DNA of 5,211 bases. Origin: JAAFIP01 sp031390175 (GTDB lineage Bacteria > Pseudomonadota > Gammaproteobacteria > Burkholderiales > Burkholderiaceae_C). The notes beneath the pieces were generated by a model that saw only the letters and a list, made by a program, of their open reading frames with translations, did no database searches and had not been told where the DNA came from. Positions 1-5,110 of the stretch are shown piece after piece. A program made the translations under genes and the position numbers. Where the stretch lies: positions 1 through 5,211 of the forward strand of contig JANMTF010000372.1 in assembly GCA_031390175.1 (NCBI GenBank), written 5' to 3'. Each line of letters starts with the position of its first letter. Position 1 is the first letter of the stretch.

Positions 1-243
1 AACAGCACGCACTATTTCTTCCAGCAAGGCCACAAAACCGGGCAGGGCGACGATACCCTGGCCCAGGCCATGCACGAAACATTGATCCGCGCTTTCCATG
101 AAGACAAAGACATGATCGGCGCGCAAAGTGCCTGCTTGGCATTGGCTCCCGATTTTGAGATGCTGCCTTTGCATCTGGATGGGGCGCTGACGCGGTTTAG
201 AAGATTGATCGAATCTGAGATAGCCAAGGAGCGATCAAGCTAG
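1..243 (+). CDS. Rieske 2Fe-2S aromatic oxygenase alpha subunit (VanA-like), C-terminal fragment
   Basis: The reading frame is open from the first base of the window to the TAG at 241-243 and gives 80 residues of the C-terminal end of a protein that starts upstream. Seen: HYFFQQ at fragment residues 4-9, then an acidic/helical stretch with EDKDMIGAQ at 34-42, and LHLDGALTRFRRLIESEI at about 57-74. Known: this order (HYF, then EDK..I.AQ, then a D.G....RRL helix shortly before the end) is typical of the catalytic domain of VanA/vanillate O-demethylase-like Rieske oxygenases. These are cytoplasmic enzymes that hydroxylate or O-demethylate aromatic acids with electrons from a reductase partner. 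The Rieske cluster and mononuclear iron ligands would lie upstream, so activity and substrate cannot be judged. The Bug-family gene begins 42 bp downstream on the same strand, suggesting joint transcription and an organic-acid substrate (inference). Confidence 0.78.
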   Translation, partial: NSTHYFFQQGHKTGQGDDTLAQAMHETLIRAFHEDKDMIGAQSACLALAPDFEMLPLHLDGALTRFRRLIESEIAKERSS

Positions 244-270
244 TTTTTCCTTTTTTTCCCTTTTTCTTTT
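244..270 (+). other. uninterrupted pyrimidine tract between oxygenase and Bug gene
   Basis: Right after the oxygenase stop codon comes a run of 27 bases that are all T or C (runs of five, seven, five and four T separated by short C runs). It ends a few bases before the AAGGAG ribosome site of the next gene. A GC-rich stem that would make it a classical intrinsic terminator is not present upstream; only a 3-bp AGC/GCT pairing can be drawn around 230-240. It may act as an unstructured ribosome standby region, an mRNA-binding site or a weak pausing site. None of these can be shown from sequence. Confidence 0.45.
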
Positions 271-285
271 ACCCAAGGAGTCAGC

Positions 286-1284
286 ATGCAAAGACGTTCA
301 TTTATCCATTCTGGAATCCAATCGTCGGTGGTGCTGGCTCTGCCTGCGTTGTCGCCGTTTGCAGCAGCGCAAACCACGCCATTTCCCAGTAAAGGGCTGC
401 GCATCGTCGTGCCTTATCCCGCAGGCGGTGCGACTGATGCAACGGCCCGCTTGATTGGTGAGAAGCTCGCCAAGAGTTTTGGGCAAAACGTCATTGTCGA
501 CAACAAGACAGGTGCATCTGGCGCGATTGGCTGCGCAGATGTAGCCAAATCGCCCGCCGATGGCCATACGCTGCTGTATTCGCTCAACGATCCTCTGGTC
601 AACAACACGGTGTTGATTAAAAATTTACCCTATGACCCGCAAAAAGATTTCCGTTTTGTCGCCTCTATTTTGCGCAGTCCTGCATTGTTGTCGGTACCCA
701 CAAGTTTAGGTGTCAAAAATTTCGAAGAATTCAAGGCTTACGTGGCGGCAGGCGGGAAGCAAATATCCTACGGCACTTGGGGTATTGGCAGCCTGGGGCA
801 TTTGGCCGCAGAAACCCTGGCCAAGCAGATGAAGTTCAACTCGGTGCATATTCCGCAGCGTGGCGAGGCACCGGTGCTACAAGACTTGTTGACCAATACG
901 ATCAATTGCGGATGGACATCGGCAGGGACTGCACGGCCGCATGTCTTGGGTGGAAAAATTGTGCCCTTGGCCATGATGGGTCGCAACCGGTCTTCTGCAT
1001 TACCCAATGTGCCCACCTTCCTTGAGTTGGGCATTACAGATGCATTTTTTGATCGCAGTGTGTGGATGTCGTTTTTAGTGCCTGGCAAAACCCCAGATGC
1101 TGTAGTGGCGCGACTGTCCACTGAAATCCAGGCGATTGCCAACAGTGCCGAGGTGATCGGTGCCATTCGTGAACGCGGCTTAGAGCCCATGATTGCAGGT
1201 GCAGAGCAGGCCTTGGCGATGTACAACGAAGAGTTTCCGGTCGTTACCCGCAGGCTGCGTGATCTGGGGATAGAGCCTAGCTAA
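286..1284 (+). CDS. Bug/TctC-family tripartite tricarboxylate transporter substrate-binding protein
   Basis: This 332-residue protein is the usual size for the Bug family of periplasmic solute-binding proteins, which capture carboxylates and other small organic molecules for TctAB-type transport. The N-terminus is an export signal: QRRSF at residues 2-6 (twin-arginine type), a hydrophobic stretch at about 11-25 and an AAA-Q site suggesting cleavage after residue 28. The mature part opens with the family hallmark LRIVVPYPAGGATDATAR (38-55), the ligand-binding loop region. NVIVDNKTGASGAIG (68-82) and KSPADGHTLLYS (88-99) follow, matching the family pattern V.N..GA.G..G...VA.. PDG.TLL. The ATG is preceded by AAGGAG at 275-280 with a 5-base spacer, so this start is well supported. 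No tctA/tctB membrane genes are visible; orphan Bug genes are common in Burkholderiales. Its position after a Rieske oxygenase suggests the ligand may be an aromatic or other organic acid, but the ligand cannot be read from sequence. Confidence 0.93.
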   Translation: MQRRSFIHSGIQSSVVLALPALSPFAAAQTTPFPSKGLRIVVPYPAGGATDATARLIGEKLAKSFGQNVIVDNKTGASGAIGCADVAKSPADGHTLLYSLNDPLVNNTVLIKNLPYDPQKDFRFVASILRSPALLSVPTSLGVKNFEEFKAYVAAGGKQISYGTWGIGSLGHLAAETLAKQMKFNSVHIPQRGEAPVLQDLLTNTINCGWTSAGTARPHVLGGKIVPLAMMGRNRSSALPNVPTFLELGITDAFFDRSVWMSFLVPGKTPDAVVARLSTEIQAIANSAEVIGAIRERGLEPMIAGAEQALAMYNEEFPVVTRRLRDLGIEPS

Positions 1285-1340
1285 GTTACCGTTGTAGCTT
1301 TGTTACGCTGCGGTTCGACGAGTTGTAGAGATACCCATCA

Positions 1341-1392
1341 TTGCAAAAATCGTAGCTGCTCCCGCAATATTCTGTCGAGCTAGAGGGTCAAA
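1341..1392 (+). repeat. degenerate AGCTGCT-type intergenic repeat (Comamonadaceae-like)
   Basis: The stretch contains AAAAATCGTAGCTGCTCCCG followed by a spacer and then GAGCTAGAGGGTCAAACTGC. From memory, intergenic regions in Comamonadaceae genomes carry a dispersed element of the form ATAGCTGCT-n-GCGC...GCGCTAGAGG-CCAAA-TGGC. The order and spacing of the TAGCTGCT, GCTAGAGG and CAAA blocks here agree with that, with several differences. The palindromic middle of the usual element is eroded, so this would be an old copy. The assignment rests on recall of the pattern, not on a comparison made here. Confidence 0.45.
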
Positions 1393-1457
1393 CTGCCTCC
1401 AGAAGTGACACATCTGCGCGCAACGGAGCGGCACAGCGCCAGTTCAGCGGCAGTTCG

Positions 1458-1550
1458 GCGTGGTTTTGATGAAAAATCTGGAGCAAGGCGCGGTGACCAT
1501 CTTCAGATGGCTACTGAACCAGTCGCGTGTTTTCGCAAGATTTTTGCAGC
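1458..1550 (+). repeat. copy A of ~93-bp inverted intergenic element
   Basis: This stretch matches the reverse complement of about 5019-5110 at roughly 80% by eye with one single-base gap. The outer parts match best: GATGAAAAATCTGGAG near the left end (1468-1483) and GCGTGTTTTCGCAAGATTTT (1525-1544) running to GCAGC at 1550 are identical in both copies. The element has internal inverted ends, AAAAATCT at 1472-1479 and AGATTTTT at 1538-1545, 74 bp apart end to end. Similarity may extend to about 1558 (AAAACTTCC against GCAAATTCC). A 32-codon reading frame (1469-1567) runs through this copy but is broken in the other. The structure suits a small non-coding dispersed repeat, MITE-like or REP-like. 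No transposase is visible. Confidence 0.8.
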
Positions 1551-1629
1551 AAAACTTCCCGGGCTGACGCCAGCCAACCAAGGAGCGAGTGAACTCTTCA
1601 AACCAAGCAGCCACCAGCCAGCCAGCCGA

Positions 1630-1645
1630 TGCGGGCATTCCCGCA
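1630..1645 (+). other. perfect 6-bp hairpin in the synthetase leader
   Basis: TGCGGG (1630-1635), a four-base CATT loop and CCCGCA (1640-1645) form a perfect GC-rich stem about 45 bp upstream of the acyl-CoA synthetase ribosome site. No T run follows, so it is not an intrinsic terminator. If transcribed it could be a minor leader structure; chance is also possible. Confidence 0.4.
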
Positions 1646-1689
1646 GCCAACCGGGCTTCGCTATACGGGATACTATGGACATTACTTTC

Positions 1690-1695
1690 AAGGAG
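1690..1695 (+). promoter_or_regulatory. ribosome binding site that fixes the acyl-CoA synthetase start
   Basis: AAGGAG lies 8 bases before the ATG at 1704. The frame is also open back to an ATG at 1629, but that one has no comparable ribosome site. The extra 25 residues it would add do not look like the family's N-terminus, so 1704 is the better start. Confidence 0.85.
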
Positions 1696-1703
1696 ATATC
1701 CCC

Positions 1704-3347
1704 ATGCTGGGCCTCATGCAATCGCAACCGCAACTGATCTCGTCGCTCATCGAATTTGCCGACACCCACCACAGCGACACCGAGATCGTCTCGCGCCGTG
1801 TGGAGGGCGATATCCACCGCTACACCTGGAGCGATGTGGCCAAGCGCTCACGCCAAGTGGCCAACGCACTGGACGGCTTGAACCTGGACTTTAGCGACCG
1901 CATCGCCACCCTGGCCTGGAACGGTTACCGCCACCTGGAGCTGTACTTTGGCGTGAGCGGCTCGGGCAAAGTCTTGCACACCCTCAACCCGCGCCTGCAC
2001 CCCGACCAGGTGGTGTGGATAGCCAACCATGCCGAAGACCAAGTGCTGTTTTTCGACATGAGCTTTTTGCCCCTGGTGCAGGCCGTGCACGCGCGTTGCA
2101 CCACGATTAAGCACTTTATTGCGCTGTGCGATGCAGACAAATTACCTGCCGAATCGGGCATTCCCGGTCTGCAAAGCTACGAGGCATGGATCAGCAAGCA
2201 GCCGACGAAGTACGACTGGCCTACGTTTGACGAAAACTCAGCATCGAGCATGTGCTACACCAGCGGCACCACGGGCAACCCCAAGGCCGCCCTGTACAGC
2301 CACCGCTCCACCATCATGCACGCTTACGCTGCTGCCTTGCCTGACGTGATGTGCCTGAGCGCCCGCGACAGCGTGCTGCCTGTGGTGCCGATGTTCCATG
2401 TGAATGCTTGGGGCATTCCCTACAGCGCGGCGCTGACGGGCTGCAAGCTGGTGTTCCCCGGTCCGGCGCTGGATGGCAAGTCGATTTACGAGCTGATGGA
2501 GAGCGAGAAGGTCAACTTTGCCGCAGGCGTGCCTACCGTGTGGCAAATGCTGCTGGGGCACATGAAGCCTGCGGCACTCAAGTTCAGCGCGCTCAAACGC
2601 ACGGTGATCGGCGGCAGCGCCTGCCCACCCGCCATGATCCACGCTTTTCAAGAGGACTACGGTGTGGAAGTGCTGCACGCTTGGGGCATGACCGAGATGT
2701 CGCCGCTGGGCACCATGTGCACGCTGAAAAACAAGCATCTTGATCTGCCCAAAGACGCGCAGATGAAAATCCGCCTCAAGCAAGGCCGTGCCATTTATGG
2801 CGTAGACATGAAGATCGTGGGCGAAGATGGCCAGGCGTTGCCGCTTGACGGCATAGCCTATGGCGACCTGCTGGTCAAAGGCCCGTGGATCGTGCGCGAA
2901 TACTTCAACGGTGAGGGTGGTAACCCGCTGGTGAAAGACGAAAACGGTGTGGGCTGGTTCCCCACCGGCGATGTGGCCACCATCGATGCCGACGGCTTCA
3001 TGCAGATCACTGACCGCAGCAAAGACGTCATCAAATCGGGCGGTGAATGGATCAGCTCTATCGAGATAGAAAACATTGCCATGGCCCACCCGGCGGTGCA
3101 AATGGCCGCCTGCGTAGGCATGGCGCATCCCAAGTGGGACGAGCGCCCGATAGTAGCGGTAGTCAAACGTCCCGGCGTGGAGGTCAGCGCGGGTGAATTG
3201 ATCAAATTCTTCGAAGGTAAAACCGCCAAATGGCAGATCCCGGACGACGTGGTGTTTGTCGATGCTATTCCCTTGGGCGCGACAGGCAAGATGCAAAAAA
3301 TGAAACTGCGTGAGCAGCTCAAAGACTACAAGCTGCCTGGCCTGTAA
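1704..3347 (+). CDS. AlkK-like fatty acyl-CoA synthetase (AMP-binding family)
   Basis: This 547-residue protein has the length and N-terminus (MLGLMQ...) expected of AlkK-type medium/long-chain fatty acid-CoA ligases, to which it is strikingly similar as I recall that sequence. It would activate a fatty acid with ATP to an acyl-AMP and then transfer it to CoA, feeding beta-oxidation in the cytoplasm. Motifs from the 1704 start are the P-loop YTSGTTGNPKAALYSHRS (185-202), PMFHVNAWG (229-237), GGSACP (303-308), HAWGMTEMSP (325-334), TGDVATID (421-428), DRSKDVIKSGGEWIS (437-451, hinge) and PLGATGKM (523-530) with the catalytic lysine at 529. All key residues are present. The P-loop has PKAA where PKG-V is usual. 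The upstream in-frame ATG at 1629 is rejected because AAGGAG sits at 1690-1695. The PhoD gene starts 24 bp downstream, so the two probably form an operon. Chain-length preference, or an aryl substrate instead, cannot be settled here. Confidence 0.93.
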   Translation: MLGLMQSQPQLISSLIEFADTHHSDTEIVSRRVEGDIHRYTWSDVAKRSRQVANALDGLNLDFSDRIATLAWNGYRHLELYFGVSGSGKVLHTLNPRLHPDQVVWIANHAEDQVLFFDMSFLPLVQAVHARCTTIKHFIALCDADKLPAESGIPGLQSYEAWISKQPTKYDWPTFDENSASSMCYTSGTTGNPKAALYSHRSTIMHAYAAALPDVMCLSARDSVLPVVPMFHVNAWGIPYSAALTGCKLVFPGPALDGKSIYELMESEKVNFAAGVPTVWQMLLGHMKPAALKFSALKRTVIGGSACPPAMIHAFQEDYGVEVLHAWGMTEMSPLGTMCTLKNKHLDLPKDAQMKIRLKQGRAIYGVDMKIVGEDGQALPLDGIAYGDLLVKGPWIVREYFNGEGGNPLVKDENGVGWFPTGDVATIDADGFMQITDRSKDVIKSGGEWISSIEIENIAMAHPAVQMAACVGMAHPKWDERPIVAVVKRPGVEVSAGELIKFFEGKTAKWQIPDDVVFVDAIPLGATGKMQKMKLREQLKDYKLPGL

Positions 3348-3358
3348 GCCGGTTTGCA

Positions 3359-3364
3359 AGCAGG
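3359..3364 (+). promoter_or_regulatory. weak ribosome binding site supporting the ATG start of the PhoD gene
   Basis: AGCAGG, one mismatch from AGGAGG, lies 7 bases before the ATG at 3372. A TTG at 3354 also opens the frame, but it would put six extra residues ahead of the twin-arginine signal and has no ribosome site of its own. Confidence 0.5.
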
Positions 3365-3371
3365 CCACGTT

Positions 3372-4913
3372 ATGGACAGAAGAGTTTTTCTGCACGCCAT
3401 GGGCGGCACCGCCCTGATCGCCGCCACCGGGCGGCTGGCAGCGCAAACCATTGCGCACAACCCGTTTACCTTGGGTGTAGCCTCGGGCTCGCCCTCGCTG
3501 GACGGCTTTGTGCTGTGGACGCGTTTGATGGCCGCTGCGGGCGGCGAGCCGCTGCCCAGCACGCCGATCGAAGTGCGCTGGGAGTTGGCCACAGACGCGC
3601 AGTTTCAGCGCATCGTGCAGTCGGGCACGGCCATCGCACTGCCAGACTTTGCGCACAGCGTGCACATCGAAGTGGCCGGTTTAGCCGCCAGCAACGCACG
3701 CTACTGGTACCGCTTTATGCTGGCCGATGCCGTCAGCACCGTGGGGCACACCCGCACACTGCCCCCGCTGGCCAGTGCCGAGCGCCTGAGCCTCGCGCTG
3801 GCCTCCTGCCAAAACTACGAGCACGGCTACTTTGGTGCCTACCGCCACATGGCGCAGGAAGAGCTGGACTGCGTGGTGTTTGTGGGCGACTATATTTACG
3901 AATACGGCATCACCCCCAACCGCGTGCGCCAGCACAACAGCGCCACCTGCACCACACTGGATGCTTACCGCGCACGCTACGCGCTGTACAAGTCTGACCC
4001 CGACTTGCAACGGGCCCACGCCGCCTGCCCTTGGATAGTGACTTGGGACGACCACGAGGTAGAAAACGACTACGCCAATGACCGCGCAGCCTCGGGCCGA
4101 GGTGCAGAATTTTTAGCCCGCCGCGCCGCAGCCTACCGTGCCTACTGGGAGCACCAGCCACTGCGCCGTGCGCAAATGCCCCAGGGCGCAGATGTGCAGC
4201 TGTACCGTCGCTATGCTTGGGGACAAACGGCCAACCTGCATATGCTGGACGCCCGCCAGTACCGCGACCATCAGGTATGTACCCCGCCCGATCAAGGCGG
4301 CTCCCGCACCATTTACGACAAAACCTGCCCCGAGCGGCTGGGCCCCAAGGGGAGCCTGCTGGGCGCGCAGCAAGAGGCCTGGCTGCAGCAGGGCATGCAG
4401 CGCAGCACAGCAGCGTTTGACATCGTCGGTCAGCAGTCCATCATGGCGCAAATGCGCATGACGACCCCGCGCGCACCTGAGCCGCAAGCCGCCGAAGGAT
4501 TTTGGAACGACAGTTGGGACGGCTACCCAGCGGCGCGCAAGCGTGCTTTGCAGGCATGGGGCACCAAGAAAAATGTGCTGAGCCTAGGCGGTGATGTGCA
4601 TGCCACGTACATCAGCGACTTGCAGGCCGACTTTGACAACCCCAACTCACCCGTGCTGGCCACCGAAATCGTCGGCACGTCCATCTCCAGCCCCAGTTGG
4701 CCCCAAGCCGTCACCGAGCGCGTGATGCGCAACAACCCCCATATGAAGTTCGGCAAAAGTGACCAGCGCGGTTATACGGTGCTGCAGGTGGATGCCAAAG
4801 CGGTGACTGCACATTTGCGGGTGATAGACAACGCGCGGGCGACTGAGCCTGTCGTTAGTACGGCGGCCAGTTTTGTCGTGGAGGCGGGTAGACCGGGGGC
4901 TTTGAGAATATAG
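3372..4913 (+). CDS. phoD: PhoD-family alkaline phosphatase/phosphodiesterase, Tat-exported
   Basis: From ATG 3372 the product has 513 residues, normal for PhoD-like metallophosphoesterases. It opens with a twin-arginine signal: DRRVFLH at residues 2-8, a hydrophobic segment to about 19 and a likely cut near residue 24 (LAA-Q). The PhoD N-terminal domain follows, beginning FTLGVASGSPSLDGFVLWTR (32-51). The metallophosphatase domain shows SCQNYEHGYF (145-154), VGDYIYEYG (171-179), WDDHEVENDY (225-234) and GGDVHATY (406-413), which carry the Cys, Asp, Tyr and His positions conserved in the family. Family members hydrolyse phosphomonoesters and phosphodiesters in the periplasm using iron and calcium, and are exported folded through Tat. 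Some relatives, such as the Streptomyces chromofuscus enzyme, act as phospholipase D. The stop codon lies inside a TAGCTGCT block. The gene follows an acyl-CoA synthetase by 24 bp, so translation is probably coupled or shared. No Pho-box is visible upstream, so phosphate control would have to act on the operon promoter. The family is certain; the exact substrate is not. Confidence 0.92.
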   Translation: MDRRVFLHAMGGTALIAATGRLAAQTIAHNPFTLGVASGSPSLDGFVLWTRLMAAAGGEPLPSTPIEVRWELATDAQFQRIVQSGTAIALPDFAHSVHIEVAGLAASNARYWYRFMLADAVSTVGHTRTLPPLASAERLSLALASCQNYEHGYFGAYRHMAQEELDCVVFVGDYIYEYGITPNRVRQHNSATCTTLDAYRARYALYKSDPDLQRAHAACPWIVTWDDHEVENDYANDRAASGRGAEFLARRAAAYRAYWEHQPLRRAQMPQGADVQLYRRYAWGQTANLHMLDARQYRDHQVCTPPDQGGSRTIYDKTCPERLGPKGSLLGAQQEAWLQQGMQRSTAAFDIVGQQSIMAQMRMTTPRAPEPQAAEGFWNDSWDGYPAARKRALQAWGTKKNVLSLGGDVHATYISDLQADFDNPNSPVLATEIVGTSISSPSWPQAVTERVMRNNPHMKFGKSDQRGYTVLQVDAKAVTAHLRVIDNARATEPVVSTAASFVVEAGRPGALRI

Positions 4914-4931
4914 CTGCTGTTGCGTTGAAAG

Positions 4932-5079
4932 GTACACGTCTGCCTTGGTCGCTTTGCGGTGTTGATCTTTAAGAGTACGCATCTAGCTTGGTCTCTTTGC
5001 GGCGATGGAGGAATTTGCGCTGCAAAAATCTTGCGAAAACACGCGTACACGTAGTAGTTATCTGGTCTTAGTCGCCGCG
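4932..5079 (+). repeat. three diverged direct repeats (GTAC...CTTGGTC...GCGG type)
   Basis: Unit 1 (4932-4959) and unit 2 (4975-5002) agree at 23 of 28 positions and start 43 bp apart. Both contain CTTGGTC, one variable base, then CTTTGCGG. A more diverged unit 3 (about 5045-5079) starts with the same GTACACGT as unit 1. After an insertion of about 9 bases it continues CTG..CTTAGTCGC..CGCG. Units 1 and 2 lie just outside, and unit 3 inside, the inverted element copy B. Spacing is irregular and the units differ, so this is not a CRISPR array. Function is unknown. Confidence 0.6.
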
Positions 5080-5110
5080 CCTTTCTCCAGATTTTTCATC
5101 GCAAACACGC
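5019..5110 (-). repeat. copy B of ~93-bp inverted intergenic element
   Basis: Read on the minus strand this matches 1458-1550. It shares GATGAAAAATCTGGAG, AAGGCGCGG and the right-end block GCGTGTTTTCGCAAGATTTT, which runs on to GCAGC. The inverted ends are conserved here too: AAAAATCT at 5024-5031 and AGATTTTT at 5089-5096 on the plus strand, 73 bp end to end. The reading frame open for 32 codons in copy A meets TAA after 13 codons in this copy (5058-5060). That argues that the conserved unit is nucleic acid rather than a peptide. Confidence 0.8.

Larger units (their letters stand above)
1285..1703. other. 419-bp intergenic region rich in repeats
   Basis: There is no convincing conserved gene between the Bug gene and the acyl-CoA synthetase. 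The stretch holds a degenerate AGCTGCT-type intergenic repeat (about 1341-1392), one copy of an approximately 93-bp element found again inverted at about 5019-5110, a small perfect hairpin (1630-1645) and the ribosome site of the synthetase (1690-1695). I found no strong sigma-70 promoter. The best weak candidate is TTGCAA at 1341-1346 with CAATAT at 1365-1370 (18-bp spacing), and it is poor enough that I do not call it. No intrinsic terminator with a T tail is visible after the Bug stop codon. Confidence 0.7.

Noticed and set aside
225..270. Intrinsic terminator after the oxygenase gene
   Set aside because: The T-rich tract is present, but only a 3-bp stem can be drawn before it, far too weak for a terminator hairpin.
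1341..1370. Sigma-70 promoter for the synthetase operon
   Set aside because: TTGCAA and CAATAT are 18 bp apart but match the consensus at only 4 and 3 of 6 positions, and they lie inside a repeat element more than 300 bp from the gene.
1629..1703. N-terminal extension of the acyl-CoA synthetase from ATG 1629
   Set aside because: It has no suitable ribosome site, adds 25 residues unlike the family's N-terminus and overlaps the hairpin. The ATG at 1704 has AAGGAG at an ideal distance.
1405..1737. 110-codon frame across the intergenic repeat
   Set aside because: The translation passes through repeat copy A, whose inverted counterpart does not keep the frame open, and it runs out of phase into the synthetase. 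There is no ribosome site.
1589..1894. GTG-started 101-codon frame preceded by AAGGAG at 1580-1585
   Set aside because: The ribosome-like site is only 3 bases from the GTG, which is too close. The frame then runs out of phase into the synthetase gene and shows no domain.
2238..3665. Long 475-codon open frame on the minus strand
   Set aside because: It lies antisense across the acyl-CoA synthetase and the start of PhoD, both of which have full sets of family motifs. Its translation is rich in His, Arg, Ala and Gly with no recognisable domain, as expected for the shadow of GC-rich codons.
4647..5050. Minus-strand frames overlapping the phoD 3' end and the direct repeats
   Set aside because: The open frames come from repeat sequence and the shadow of phoD; they lack ribosome sites and recognisable protein features.
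4932..5079. CRISPR array
   Set aside because: There are only three units, they are diverged from each other, spacing is unequal (43 and 70 bp), and no cas gene is present.
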